Source: Chersky-806 sp038252255 (GTDB taxonomy: Bacteria > Actinomycetota > Acidimicrobiia > IMCC26256 > JAENVU01). Taken from it: 64,000 bases of DNA. The stretch is from assembly GCA_038252255.1 (NCBI GenBank), contig JBBSAM010000016.1, positions 38,385 to 102,384 on the forward strand, given 5' to 3'. How positions within the stretch are numbered: position 1 is the stretch's first letter; every line of letters begins with the position of its first letter. Made by a program: the position numbers and the translations under genes. Shown here piece after piece: positions 33,639 to 42,754 of the stretch. Below the pieces are notes generated by a model, which had not been told where the DNA came from, did not search any database, and saw nothing but the letters and a program-made list of their open reading frames with translations.

Positions 33639-34459
33639 TCGGCGCGACTCCGGGTGGGGCCGACATCTCGGTGAGCGCCATCTGCACGTTCGACTGGTCG
33701 CTGGAGGACGATCTCGCGTTCTACGCCGGACACGGGATCGCGAACGTCGGGATCTCGCTCGTGAAGCTCGCGCGGCACGGCTGGGTCGACGGCGCAGCGC
33801 GCGTCCGCGACGCCGGGCTCCGGGTCACGAATCTCATCGGGCTCGGACCGTTCCACCTTGCGCACCCCGAGCAGTGGGAGCAGCAGCGCGAGCGGCTGCT
33901 GCACGCGCTCGAAGCCGGAGAGACCGTCGGCGCGGAGTGCCTGGTCGTCACGACCGGGCCCGCCGGGCCACTGAGCTGGGAGGAGGCCGCCGATGCGTTG
34001 GAGGAGGCGCTCGGCCCGGTCCTCGCGGTCGCTTCGGCCAAGGCGATCCCGTTCGCGCTCGAGCACACGAACCCGCTCCGGGTCGACGTGGGATTCGTGC
34101 ACACCTTGCGCGACGTCGTGGATCTCGCGCGGCGCCTGGACATCGGTGTGTGCATGGAGATCAACGCGTGTTGGGCCGAGCGCGGGCTGGGCGAGACGAT
34201 CGCGGCGGGCATGGACCGGATCCGGCTCGTGCAGGTGAGCGACTACGCGATCGGAACGCTCACGACGCCGAACCGGCTCGTGCCCGGTGACGGCGACATC
34301 CCGCTGTCGCGCATCGCCGGCCAGGTCCTCGACGCGGGCTACGCCGGTTGCTTCGACCTCGAGCTCATCGGCCCGGCGATCGAGGCCGAGGGCTACGCCG
34401 CCGCCGTCCCCCGCGCCGTGGACGCCCTCGCCGAGCTGCTCGGCTCACTCCGGGCGTAG
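33635..34459 (+). CDS. Xylose isomerase-like TIM-barrel (sugar phosphate isomerase/epimerase)
   Basis: A 274-residue protein of the AP endonuclease 2 / xylose isomerase-like TIM-barrel family. The GTG at 33635 overlaps the upstream SDR stop. Visible parts are ISVSAICTFDWSLEDDLAFY, a metal-type Glu in FALEHTNPLR, an MEINACW strand, VQVSDYAIG and FDLELIGPAIEAEGY. These Glu/Asp/His residues fit a divalent metal site. The family isomerises or epimerises sugars and inositol derivatives, or dehydrates keto-inositol. The specific reaction is not evident. Confidence 0.82.
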   Translation: MIGATPGGADISVSAICTFDWSLEDDLAFYAGHGIANVGISLVKLARHGWVDGAARVRDAGLRVTNLIGLGPFHLAHPEQWEQQRERLLHALEAGETVGAECLVVTTGPAGPLSWEEAADALEEALGPVLAVASAKAIPFALEHTNPLRVDVGFVHTLRDVVDLARRLDIGVCMEINACWAERGLGETIAAGMDRIRLVQVSDYAIGTLTTPNRLVPGDGDIPLSRIAGQVLDAGYAGCFDLELIGPAIEAEGYAAAVPRAVDALAELLGSLRA

Positions 34460-34528
34460 ACCCGCCCGGCGCCGTCCGGCATCCGGCGTCCGCGCCGGCC
34501 AAATTCGGCCCGGGGGCATCTCGCGGAA

Positions 34529-35599
34529 TCAGCCGAGCCAGGTGACGGGTCCGAAGTGGAAACCGCTCGTCGCGAGCAAGTGGCTGTCGGTCGCGCCCGC
34601 CGCGCCGGGCCAGAGGGTGAGTCGCAGCTCGGCCGGGAAGTACGTGCCGGCCGCCGGCTCGAGCCGCAGGTATGCGAGCGGCGACTCCCCCGAGGCTCGA
34701 CGGCCGGCGGCTTCGACCGTGGCATGGACCAGTGCCCGCGTCGGATCGGGCAGGTACTGCCACACGACAGAGTGGAACACCACGGTGGCCACCCCCGGCA
34801 ACGGCGTCGCCAGCTGCCCGGGCAGCCAGTCCTCGATCGTCGCGCGCGCGACGTCAACCGGCGCGCCCCGCGCGATGTCCAGCGCGGCGCGGAGTCGGGC
34901 CATGCGCTCCTCCTGGTCGGGCCAGACGTACGAGAGCAAGGTGAGCGCGCTCTCGGGATCGGCTGCGTCGATCGGGTCGCGGTCGCACCCGGCGCGCGTC
35001 GAGATCGTCGCGGGCACGTCCAGCGACGGCGATGCATCAGGCCAGAGATCGACGAACCGCACCGGCGAGTCGGGATCGCCCCAGCCTCTGCCCCCCTGCT
35101 CGTACCAGTAGCGGTCGACCCGCAGGTTCAGGCCGGCGCTCGACCCGAGCTCGATCAGCCGGAGGGGCAGGCCGGTTGCCGCGGCGACATGCAGGAAGCC
35201 GGGGACCAGCGACGCCGACCGGCCGACCTCGTTCGTCTGCGGCGGCCGGGTCAGCGCGTCGAGCACCTCGGCCGGGGGGTGCTCGAGGAGGTCGCGCAGG
35301 TGCCACCACGCCGCCGCGGCGTCACCGTCGCCACCGGTCGACGGGTAGTGGCGCGCCAGGTCCGGCGCGGTCCCCGCGAGCACCATGCGGTGGACCCCGC
35401 CGAGCAGGCGGAGTGCGAGCGCGTCGTCGGTCGGCACGCCGGAGCGCGACTCGAGCAACGCCCAAGCAGGACCGCCCGTCTCGACGTCGTCGGCGAGCAG
35501 GACCTCGAGGTCGCCGTAGAACGGGGACCCGATCTCGCGGAGGCCGGCTGACTCCAGGCGGAACCACTCGGCGAGCGCGCGGCGGTCTGCTCCGCTCAT
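34529..35599 (-). CDS. DUF2332 family protein
   Basis: A 356-residue protein of the actinobacterial DUF2332 family. Seen blocks are LAEWFRLESAGLREIGSPFY at the N-terminus, TNEVGRSASLVPGFL, LRLIELGSSAGLNLRVDRYWY (about 143-163) and ATVVFHSVVWQYLP. The GSSAGLNL segment resembles a methyltransferase nucleotide loop, but activity is not established. ATG at 35599 overlaps the stop of the SDR gene (ATGA); a start two codons further up is possible. It is convergent with the TIM-barrel gene (69-bp gap). Confidence 0.82.
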   Translation of the reverse strand: MSGADRRALAEWFRLESAGLREIGSPFYGDLEVLLADDVETGGPAWALLESRSGVPTDDALALRLLGGVHRMVLAGTAPDLARHYPSTGGDGDAAAAWWHLRDLLEHPPAEVLDALTRPPQTNEVGRSASLVPGFLHVAAATGLPLRLIELGSSAGLNLRVDRYWYEQGGRGWGDPDSPVRFVDLWPDASPSLDVPATISTRAGCDRDPIDAADPESALTLLSYVWPDQEERMARLRAALDIARGAPVDVARATIEDWLPGQLATPLPGVATVVFHSVVWQYLPDPTRALVHATVEAAGRRASGESPLAYLRLEPAAGTYFPAELRLTLWPGAAGATDSHLLATSGFHFGPVTWLG

Positions 35600-36372
35600 G
35601 CCCACATGAAGGCGCCGCCGTCGGCCATGAAGGTATGGCCGGTCAGGTACCGACAGGCGTCGGAGCAGAGGAACCAGGCCAGCGGCCCGATGTCGCGCTC
35701 GGGATCACCCTGGCGACCCATCGGGCAGCTCTCGATGAAGATCCGGTAGCCCTCGCTCTGCTTCCCCGCTTCGCCGTGGTGATCGGCGGCGGCGGGTGCG
35801 ATGCAGTTCACGACGATGCCGTCGGGAGCCCACTCGCGCGCGGCAGTGCGGGTGAGCGCGCGGACCGCCTCCTTGGACGCGTTGTACGCCGCGAATCCCT
35901 TGCCGCCGGTGATCCCCATCGACGACGCGAAGTTCACGATGCGGCCCCAGCCCTGTTCCCGCATGTGCGGGTAGACGGCCTGCATCGCCCACAACGTGCC
36001 CTTGACCCCCGAGTCGTAGAAGGTGTCGATGTCCCCCTCGCTCACGGACGCGATCGGCGCGAGGGCGCGAAACGTCTGCGCGTTGTTGATCAGCCCGTCG
36101 ACGCGTCCGAAGCGGTCGATGGTCGCCGTCACCATCGCTTCGATCTCGGCGCGCTCCATCACGTTGCACTGCACGCCCAGCACCTGGGCACCGAGGGCGT
36201 CGACCTCCGCGACCGCGCTCTCCAGCAGATCCGGCTTCCACTCGGCGATGACGACGCTCGCGCCGCCGCGGGCCAGGTGCACCGCCATGCCTTTGCCGAC
36301 CCCGCGCCCGGCCCCGGTGACGATGATCACCTTGCCGTCGACCGCGTGCATCGCCGTGGCTGAATCTGTCAC
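35596..36372 (-). CDS. SDR oxidoreductase
   Basis: A 258-residue SDR. The GTG at 36372 follows a strong GGAGGAG ribosome site; a second in-frame ATG lies 7 codons in. It shows VIIVTGAGRGVGKGMAVHLA, INNAQTFRALAP (NNAQ in place of NNAG), NFASSMGITGGKG, the catalytic YNASKEA, and TGHTFMADGGAFMWA. The residues between the Ser and Tyr fit the usual spacing. It diverges from another SDR (48 bp) and is coupled to the DUF2332 gene. The substrate is unknown. Confidence 0.88.
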   Translation of the reverse strand: MTDSATAMHAVDGKVIIVTGAGRGVGKGMAVHLARGGASVVIAEWKPDLLESAVAEVDALGAQVLGVQCNVMERAEIEAMVTATIDRFGRVDGLINNAQTFRALAPIASVSEGDIDTFYDSGVKGTLWAMQAVYPHMREQGWGRIVNFASSMGITGGKGFAAYNASKEAVRALTRTAAREWAPDGIVVNCIAPAAADHHGEAGKQSEGYRIFIESCPMGRQGDPERDIGPLAWFLCSDACRYLTGHTFMADGGAFMWA

Positions 36373-36420
36373 GCGCGCTCCTCCGGGTATCCGCCGAGCC
36401 GTCACGCTACCGTCGCCGTC

Positions 36421-37194
36421 ATGAGCAGTGGACTGGAAGGAAAGGCCGTGCTCGTGACCGGCGCCGCCAGCGGGATCGGGCGCGCGACGGCGCTCGAGGT
36501 GGTGGCACGCGGGGGCTCGGTGCTCGGCCTCGATCGGTCGTCGGCAGGGCTGGCGGAGACGTCCACCCTGGTCGAGGCCGCCGGCGGCCGATTCGAAGGG
36601 GTCGAAGGCGACGTGGCGGACGAGGACACGGTCGCGTCGGCGGTCGCCCACGCGCTCGGGTCCTTCCACTGCCTCGACGGGGTGGTGACGTGCGCGGGCA
36701 TCTTCGACGGCCCGGATCTCCAGCCGATCGAGAACGTCTCACTCGAGACGTTCCTGCGCACGTTGCAGGTGAACCTCGTGGGCACGTTCCTCGCGATCAA
36801 GCACGCAATCCCGCACCTGCGCCGAGACGACACCGAAGACAGCGGCAGTGTCGTGACGATCGCGTCGACCGCCGCAATTCGCGGTCACGGCTTCGGCTCC
36901 GGGTACACCGCGAGCAAGGGCGGGGTCGCCGCGTTCACCCGTCTCGTCGCGGTGCAGGGTGGGCCGAAGGGAATCCGGGCCAACTGCATCTGCCCCGGCG
37001 GCGTGAACACCCCGATGGCCGGTGACACCTGGAAGTCCGAGGACGCGATCCGCCGGGCCAAGCGCACCGTCCCGCTCGGGCACGTGGCCGAAGCGCAGGA
37101 CATTGCAAGTGTCGCCGGGTTCCTGCTCTCGGACGACGCCCGCCACGTCACCGGCCAGGTCTTCGCGGTCGACGGGGGCGCCACGGTCGCGTGA
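36421..37194 (+). CDS. SDR oxidoreductase
   Basis: A 257-residue SDR with VLVTGAASGIGRATALEVVA, CAGIFDGPD, VVTIASTAAIRG, the YTASKGG catalytic pair and VTGQVFAVDGGATVA. ATG start. The neighbouring divergent SDR is a different subgroup. It ends in a GTGA overlap with a 53-codon open frame that in turn overlaps the LLM gene, so these three are probably one operon. Such SDR-LLM operons are typical of hydrophobic-compound catabolism in actinobacteria, but no substrate is indicated. Confidence 0.88.
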   Translation: MSSGLEGKAVLVTGAASGIGRATALEVVARGGSVLGLDRSSAGLAETSTLVEAAGGRFEGVEGDVADEDTVASAVAHALGSFHCLDGVVTCAGIFDGPDLQPIENVSLETFLRTLQVNLVGTFLAIKHAIPHLRRDDTEDSGSVVTIASTAAIRGHGFGSGYTASKGGVAAFTRLVAVQGGPKGIRANCICPGGVNTPMAGDTWKSEDAIRRAKRTVPLGHVAEAQDIASVAGFLLSDDARHVTGQVFAVDGGATVA

Positions 37195-37352
37195 CCCGCT
37201 GGAGCAACACGCGAAGATCTCGCGGCCGATTCGGCGAGGAGGGTGTCGTGGTCGTACTTGCGGCGATGGTGTGGGACCGGGTCACCGGCTACACCGACTG
37301 GACCGGGGGCGAGAACCAGCTCCCGGCCGCGGGCGGCCTCTCCCCGTCATGA
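37191..37352 (+). CDS. Possible 53-residue protein bridging SDR and LLM genes
   Basis: A GTG overlaps the SDR stop as GTGA (37191-37194). The frame runs 53 codons and its TGA overlaps the ATG of the following LLM gene as ATGA (37349-37352). Both ends being coupled is the operon style seen throughout this window. The product is basic at the N-terminus and has a short hydrophobic VVVLAAMVW stretch followed by WDRVTGYTDWTGGENQ. No family is recognised. It may be a true small protein or the remnant of a longer gene. Confidence 0.42.
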   Translation: MTRWSNTRRSRGRFGEEGVVVVLAAMVWDRVTGYTDWTGGENQLPAAGGLSPS

Positions 37353-38242
37353 GCGCGGCACAACCGTGGTTCGGCCTGTTCCTCCCCCAGCTGCGCATGT
37401 CGTTCGCGACGATCCTGGAGCGCACGCTGGCCGCCGAGGCCGCCGGCTTCGACTCCGTGTGGCTGATGGATCATCTTGCCGCCCCGGCGGCACCCGACCA
37501 GGACACGCTCGAAGGTTGGACGCTCGCCGCCGCGCTCGCCGTGCGCACCACCACGATCCGCATCGGCCACCTCGTCACCTGCGACCCGTTCCGCCACCCG
37601 GCCGTCCTCGCCAAGATGGCCGCGACGGTTGACGTGCTCTCCGACGGCCGGCTCGAGCTCGGCCTGGGTTGGGGCTCGGTGGAGCGCGAGCTCGAGATGT
37701 TCGGGATCGGAGCGGGCCCGTCGAGCGCGCGGGCAGCGCGCATGCGCGAGTCGATCGAGATCCTCGACCTGATGTTCGCGGGTGAGCCGTTCGACTACGA
37801 GGGTGACGCGCATCAGCTCCACGGCGCGATCGGCCGGCCTCTACCGGTGCAGCAGCCGCGACCACCCCTGCACATCGGTGGCGCGGGGCCACGGCTCACG
37901 ATGCCGATGGTGCGCGACCATGCCGACTGGTGGAACTGCCCGACGTACGCGGTCGACCGCCTGTCGGAGCTCCGGCCGCTCGCGGGTGGCGCGCGCGTAT
38001 CGGTGCAACATCCGATCGGCCTGGCCGGTGGACAGGCGGACCGCGAGGAAATCGTCGCGGTCGCGCAACGTCGGTTCGGGAGCTGGGGAGGGCTCGTCGC
38101 CGGCACGTCCGCCGAGGTCGCCGACGCGCTCGGCGCGGAGGCCGCGACCGGTGTCGAAGGCTTCGTCATCCAGCTCACGGACTTCGGCCGGCCCGAGACG
38201 ATCCAGCGGTTCATGACCGAGGTCGCGCCGTCCATGCGCTGA
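37349..38242 (+). CDS. LLM-class F420-dependent oxidoreductase
   Basis: A 297-residue luciferase-like oxidoreductase. The ATG at 37349 begins MSAAQPWFGLFLPQLRMSF. Longer in-frame starts run back into the SDR gene and were rejected. Typical segments are FDSVWLMDHL, IRIGHLVTC, DVLSDGRLELGLGWGSVERE and PLHIGGAGPRL. It may use F420 or FMN. It is the last gene of the SDR operon, and a nested inverted repeat follows 31 bp after the stop. Confidence 0.87.
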   Translation: MSAAQPWFGLFLPQLRMSFATILERTLAAEAAGFDSVWLMDHLAAPAAPDQDTLEGWTLAAALAVRTTTIRIGHLVTCDPFRHPAVLAKMAATVDVLSDGRLELGLGWGSVERELEMFGIGAGPSSARAARMRESIEILDLMFAGEPFDYEGDAHQLHGAIGRPLPVQQPRPPLHIGGAGPRLTMPMVRDHADWWNCPTYAVDRLSELRPLAGGARVSVQHPIGLAGGQADREEIVAVAQRRFGSWGGLVAGTSAEVADALGAEAATGVEGFVIQLTDFGRPETIQRFMTEVAPSMR

Positions 38243-38273
38243 CCCAGGCAACCGCACCCCTCCACCCCTCCGT

Positions 38274-38320
38274 TTTTGGCGTCGTATCATCACCTCAGAG
38301 GTGAACCAAAGACGCCAAAA
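38274..38320. repeat. Nested inverted repeat between convergent genes
   Basis: The outer arms TTTTGGCGTC (38274-38283) and GACGCCAAAA (38311-38320) are perfectly complementary. The inner arms TCACCT (38290-38295) and AGGTGA (38299-38304) form a 6-bp stem with a 3-nt loop. It lies between the convergent LLM and mmsA genes, so a two-way transcription stop is possible, but the T-run is on the upstream arm, unlike a classical terminator. It could also be a REP-like element. Confidence 0.6.
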
Positions 38321-38330
38321 CCCCGGGGGG

Positions 38331-39818
38331 TCAGTCGGTTCTGGGGAAGCCGAGGTCCGGGCCGCGCTCGACGGGGTCGGACCAACGCGTCGTGACGACC
38401 TTGCCGCGCGTGTAGAAGTGCACACCCTCCGCGCCATGCACGTGCGTGTCTCCGAACAGGCTCTGCTTCCAGCCACCGAAGGAGTAGTACGCCATCGGCA
38501 CCGGGATCGGCACGTTCACGCCGACCATGCCCGCGTCGACCTCGTGCTCGAATCGCCGGGCCGCGCCTCCGTCGCGCGTGAAGATCGCCACACCGTTGCC
38601 GTAGGGGTTCTCCGAGATGAGTCGCACGGCGTCGTCGTAGGTCTCGACCCGCACCACCGAGAGCACGGGCCCGAAGATCTCGTCTCGGTAGAGCGCCATC
38701 GACGGAGTGACCCGGTCGAACAGGCAGGGGCCGAGGAAGAACCCGCCGCCGGGCACCGCCGCGGCGCGGCCATCGACCACGAGCTCGGCACCTTCGCCCA
38801 CTCCGCCGTCCACGTAGCCGCGCACCCGGTCACGATGCGCGCCCGTGACGAGCGGACCCATCTCGGCGTCCTGCTCGTCGCTGGCCCCGATCTTCACGGA
38901 GCGGGTGCGCGACGCGATCTGCTCGACCAGCGCATCCCCCACCGAGCCGACCGCCACCACCACGGAGATCGCCATGCACCGCTCGCCGGCCGACCCGTAC
39001 CCTGCACTCACCGCGGCGTCAGCCGCGAGCTCGAGGTCCGCATCCGGCAGGACCACCATGTGGTTCTTGGCGCCGCCGAGCGCCTGCACCCGCTTGCCGT
39101 TGGTCGCCGCCGTCTCGTAGATGTGGCGCGCCACCGGGGTCGAGCCGACGAAGCTCACGGCCCGGACGTCCGGGTGGGTCAGCAGCCCGTCGACCGCTTC
39201 CCTGTCGCCGTGGAGCACCGTGAACACGCCGGCGGGAAGCCCCGCGTCCGCCCAGAGCTCGGCCATGAGCAGCGAAGCGGACGGATCCCGCTCGCTCGGC
39301 TTGAGCACGAAAGCGTTGCCACACGCGATCGCGACCGGGTACATCCACATGGGCACCATCGCCGGGAAGTTGAACGGTGTGATGCCCGCCACGACACCCA
39401 GTGGCTGGCGGATCGAGTGCACGTCGGTGCCGGTGGAGACAGACTCCGAGTAGCTGCCCTTGAGCAAGTGCGGGATCCCGCACGCGAACTCCACCACCTC
39501 CTGGCCGCGGCCCACCTCCCCGAGCGCGTCCGAGAGCACCTTGCCGTGCTCGGAGCTCACGATGGCGGCCAGCTCGTCCTTGCGCCGCTCGAGCACCTCG
39601 CGAAACGCGAACATGATCCGCGCCCGGCGGGCGAGAGGGACCTCACGCCAGTCGAGCGACGCCTGGCGCGCGCTCTGTACCGCGGCGTCGACCTCGGCCC
39701 GGCCCGCGAGCGCCACCTCCGCCTGCACCTCGCCGGTCGACGGGTTGAAGACCGGCGCCGTCCGGGCCGCCGGGGCATCCCAGGGCTTGCCGTCGATCCA
39801 GTGCTGCACGCTGCGCAT
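38331..39818 (-). CDS. mmsA: CoA-acylating methylmalonate/malonate-semialdehyde dehydrogenase
   Basis: A 495-residue aldehyde dehydrogenase that oxidises malonate or methylmalonate semialdehyde to acetyl- or propionyl-CoA with release of CO2. MmsA features include HWIDGKPWDAPAARTAPVFNP, GITPFNFPAMVPMWM, and the catalytic Cys in AGERCMAIS. The C-terminal GVNVPIPVPMAYYSFGGWKQS is characteristic of this branch. ATG start. It is 33 bp after potC, in the tail of the polyamine transporter operon, which suggests it handles the semialdehyde made from beta-alanine or another amine. Confidence 0.92.
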   Translation of the reverse strand: MRSVQHWIDGKPWDAPAARTAPVFNPSTGEVQAEVALAGRAEVDAAVQSARQASLDWREVPLARRARIMFAFREVLERRKDELAAIVSSEHGKVLSDALGEVGRGQEVVEFACGIPHLLKGSYSESVSTGTDVHSIRQPLGVVAGITPFNFPAMVPMWMYPVAIACGNAFVLKPSERDPSASLLMAELWADAGLPAGVFTVLHGDREAVDGLLTHPDVRAVSFVGSTPVARHIYETAATNGKRVQALGGAKNHMVVLPDADLELAADAAVSAGYGSAGERCMAISVVVAVGSVGDALVEQIASRTRSVKIGASDEQDAEMGPLVTGAHRDRVRGYVDGGVGEGAELVVDGRAAAVPGGGFFLGPCLFDRVTPSMALYRDEIFGPVLSVVRVETYDDAVRLISENPYGNGVAIFTRDGGAARRFEHEVDAGMVGVNVPIPVPMAYYSFGGWKQSLFGDTHVHGAEGVHFYTRGKVVTTRWSDPVERGPDLGFPRTD

Positions 39819-39851
39819 CAGCGGCTCCCTTGGCGTCGGGTCCGGAGGAGG

Positions 39852-40706
39852 TCAGGCGCGGGCGAGCCTGGCGGCCCGCCGCTGACCGAGCAAGGTTCCC
39901 ACCGCGAGCACGATGATGCTGCCGAACAGGATCATCGACGCGAGCACGTTGATCTGCGGCGGGGTGGCGGTGCGCGACTGCCCGAAGATCCGGACGGGGA
40001 AGGTCGTCGTGCTCGGTCCGGAGACGAAGTACGTGATGATGAAGTCGTCGATCGACAACGCGAACGACAGGAGGAATGCAGCCAGGATCCCCGGGATGAT
40101 GAGAGGCAACGTGACGCGGAGGAAGGTGCGGGTCGGGTTGGCGCCAAGGTCCATCGCGGCATCTTCGAGCGTCCAGTCGAAGCCTCGCAATCGGGCTTTG
40201 ACCGTCAGCGCGACGTAGCTGACGCAGAACATGATGTGCGCGAGCACGATCGTCGTGAACCCGAGCTGGAAGTTGTAGTTGAACAGGACGAGGTGCGGCA
40301 CGAGGAACAGCGTCAGCAGAGACGCGCCGAGGACGATCTCCGGTGCCGTGAGTGGGAGCACGAGCAGGAAGTTGACGCCACTCCCACCCTTGAACCGGTA
40401 GCGCACCAGCGCGACCGCCACGAACGTCCCGAGGATCGTCGCGATCGTGGCCGCGATCAACGCGATCTCGAGGCTCAGCACCAACGCTTCGACCAGCGCC
40501 TTGTCGGCGAACGGGTGCAGCCAGTTCTCGAACGTGAACTGCTGCCACACCGCGTTGAACCGACCCTTGGGCTGGTTGAAGCTGAACGCGACGATCACGA
40601 AGATCGGTAGGAAGAGGTAGAACAGCCCGAAGCCGGCAGCCACGTTGATCGCGGCGCGCCCGACCCGCCCGCCGGTCGAGGTGACGGTTCCGGACGGGAC
40701 GCTCAT
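39852..40706 (-). CDS. potC: Spermidine/putrescine ABC transporter permease (PotC type)
   Basis: A 284-residue inner-membrane permease with six hydrophobic segments. The EAA-type loop is FDWTLEDAAMDLGANPTRTF (about 185-204), which contacts the ATPase. It starts with ATG overlapping the potB stop (ATGA). Order in the operon is potA-potD-potB-potC-mmsA. The start at 40706 leaves a short hydrophilic N-terminus before the first helix (INVAAGFGLFYLFLPIFVIV). Confidence 0.9.
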   Translation of the reverse strand: MSVPSGTVTSTGGRVGRAAINVAAGFGLFYLFLPIFVIVAFSFNQPKGRFNAVWQQFTFENWLHPFADKALVEALVLSLEIALIAATIATILGTFVAVALVRYRFKGGSGVNFLLVLPLTAPEIVLGASLLTLFLVPHLVLFNYNFQLGFTTIVLAHIMFCVSYVALTVKARLRGFDWTLEDAAMDLGANPTRTFLRVTLPLIIPGILAAFLLSFALSIDDFIITYFVSGPSTTTFPVRIFGQSRTATPPQINVLASMILFGSIIVLAVGTLLGQRRAARLARA

Positions 40707-41572
40707 GCGAGGTCCTCGGTCCCGAGGATGCGCGCATAGACGACCACGATCACCATGACGATGGCCATGAACACGAAGGAGAGCGCGGCGGCGACCGGGT
40801 AGTCGACCTGGACCAGGAACTGGTTCTGGACGACGTTGCCGATCATCGTGGTCTTCGCACTGCCGAGGTAGTAGGCGTTGACGAAGTCACCGGCGGCGGG
40901 AATGAAGACGAGCAGGCTGCCGGCGAAGACTCCCGGGAGGGACAGTGGGATCACGATCTTGCGAAACGCGCCCCACGTGTTGGCGTAGAGGTCACGCGCG
41001 GCGTCGATCAGGCGCGGATCGATCTTCTCGAGCGCGACGTAGATCGGCAGGACCATGAACGGCAGGAAGTTGTACGTGAGCCCACCGACCACCGCGATCG
41101 GGGTGCGCAGCAACGCGCCGGTCGAGCCGAGGATCCCGAGATCACGCAGCAGGCCGACGACCACGCCCTGGTCGCCGAGGATGGTCTTCCAGGCCAGGGT
41201 GCGAATCAGGAAGTTGGTGAAGAACGGCACCACGACGAGCCCGAGCAGGACGCTCTTGAACCGGCCACCCCGGAACGCGATGACGTACGCGAGCGGATAC
41301 GCGATCACCAGCGCGAGCAGCGTGGCGAGCAACGCGTACTCGAAGGACCGGATGAACTGGTTCCCGTACTGCGAGAACGCGTTGGAGTAATTCCCCCACT
41401 CCCACGAGAACTGCGGATCCGAGAAGCGGGTCGGCGACGCCGACAGGGACATCCGGAACAACGTGTAGAGCGGAAAGAAGAAGAAGAAGAACAGGAAGAG
41501 GATCCCGGGGCCCAGCAGCAGCCAGGGCGCCCGGCGCGCCCGCTTCCTCCCCTGATCGTCGCGGTCGGCCAC
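40703..41572 (-). CDS. potB: Spermidine/putrescine ABC transporter permease (PotB type)
   Basis: A 289-residue permease with six membrane segments. The first is a Phe-rich helix (GPGILFLFFFFFFPLYTLF, about 22-40). The ABC permease loop RLIDAARDLYANTWGAFRKI is near residues 186-205. ATG start. It follows potD by 3 bp and is coupled to potC. It pairs with PotC to form the channel; polyamine as substrate is inferred from family resemblance of all four subunits and the neighbouring amine catabolic genes. Confidence 0.9.
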   Translation of the reverse strand: MADRDDQGRKRARRAPWLLLGPGILFLFFFFFFPLYTLFRMSLSASPTRFSDPQFSWEWGNYSNAFSQYGNQFIRSFEYALLATLLALVIAYPLAYVIAFRGGRFKSVLLGLVVVPFFTNFLIRTLAWKTILGDQGVVVGLLRDLGILGSTGALLRTPIAVVGGLTYNFLPFMVLPIYVALEKIDPRLIDAARDLYANTWGAFRKIVIPLSLPGVFAGSLLVFIPAAGDFVNAYYLGSAKTTMIGNVVQNQFLVQVDYPVAAALSFVFMAIVMVIVVVYARILGTEDLA

Positions 41573-41575
41573 CTG

Positions 41576-42754
41576 CTACCCCGAGCCCGTGATCTCCGCG
41601 AAGCGCTTGTCGAACTTCTCCTCGTCGGTCGGGCTGAGCGGCCCGAAGATGTTGAGCTGCTCGAGATACTGGTCGGTCGGGTTCACGAGCGGGTTGTCGA
41701 CGAGCTTGGCCGAATCGCCACCCATCGCCGTGAGCTCGGCGACCACACCGTCCACCGGCGAGATGTACTGGATGAACGTGGTGAGCACCGCGGCGTTCTT
41801 CGGGTCGTAGAAGTAGTTGATGAACTCACTCGCAAGATCGGCCTTGTCGCTCGTGTAGGGGATCATGAAGTTGTCCGACCAGAGCATCCCACCGGAGTCC
41901 GGGACCGCGAAGCGCACGTCCGGGTTGTCCTTGGTGATCTGGGCCACGTCGCCGGACCACGCGAACGCCGCCGCCAGGTTCCCGTTCCCGAGGTCGTTGA
42001 CGTACTCGTTTCCGTTCGTACCGTCGATCTTGTTGCCGCTGAACGCGGCGGCGAGCTTGTCGAACGCCGGTGTCGCCTTCGCGTAGGTGGGATCCGCGGT
42101 GCTGATGTCCAGCGACCGCATGAACAGCCCGACCGAGTCGCGCATCTCGTCGAGGATCGTGGTGGTGCCCTCGACCGCGAGGAACTCGTCGATCGTCCTG
42201 ATCTCCTTCTTCGTGATCCCGACGTTGTACGCGATGCCCGTGACGCCGCTCTGCCACGGCACGCTGTACTTGCGGGTCGGGTCGAAGGACGGCGACTTCA
42301 ACGCCGCCCGCAGGTTCGACTTGTTCGGGAACTTGGCGTTGTCGAGCGGCTCGACCCACTTCACCTGGTTGATCATCCGGTTCGCCATCCAGTCGGTGAG
42401 GACGAAGCCGTCGCGCCCGATGCTCTGCTTCTTGCTCAGGTTCGGGCGGATCTTGGCGAAGTACTCGTTGTTCGAGTTGATGTCCTCGTCGTAGGTCAGT
42501 GCGATCCCGGTGTCCTTCGGGAACGACTTCTTGAGCGACGGGTCCATGTAGCTCGTCCAGTTGGAGATCGCGACGGACTTGCCGCCGCCACCCTTCCCCC
42601 CGCTGCTATCGCTGCTGCAGGCGCTGAGCAGCGCGGGGGCGACAGCCAGCCCTCCGAGCACCGCGGTGGTCCGCCCGAGGAATTGGCGCCGGGACATCCC
42701 CAGGCGCGCCATCTGCGCGGCCTCACGCCGGATCCGGTCTTCACGTGCGCTCAT
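41576..42754 (-). CDS. potD: Polyamine ABC transporter substrate-binding lipoprotein (PotD type)
   Basis: A 392-residue solute-binding protein. Its N-terminus has a twin-arginine motif (SRRQFLGRTTAVLGG) followed by a lipobox-like LLSACSS, so it is probably a Tat-exported lipoprotein. The binding domain contains ISNWTSYMDPSLKKSF (typical PotD/PotF start), DGFVLTDWMANRM, VPWQSGVTGIAYNV (about 160-173) and FMIPYTSDKADLASEFINYF. It catches spermidine or putrescine outside the cell and hands it to PotBC. The ATG overlaps the potA stop (ATGA). Confidence 0.92.
   Translation of the reverse strand: MSAREDRIRREAAQMARLGMSRRQFLGRTTAVLGGLAVAPALLSACSSDSSGGKGGGGKSVAISNWTSYMDPSLKKSFPKDTGIALTYDEDINSNNEYFAKIRPNLSKKQSIGRDGFVLTDWMANRMINQVKWVEPLDNAKFPNKSNLRAALKSPSFDPTRKYSVPWQSGVTGIAYNVGITKKEIRTIDEFLAVEGTTTILDEMRDSVGLFMRSLDISTADPTYAKATPAFDKLAAAFSGNKIDGTNGNEYVNDLGNGNLAAAFAWSGDVAQITKDNPDVRFAVPDSGGMLWSDNFMIPYTSDKADLASEFINYFYDPKNAAVLTTFIQYISPVDGVVAELTAMGGDSAKLVDNPLVNPTDQYLEQLNIFGPLSPTDEEKFDKRFAEITGSG

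Noticed and set aside
38274..38320. Classical rho-independent terminator
   Set aside because: The stem is good, but no T-run follows it on either strand; it was reported as an inverted repeat of unknown role instead.
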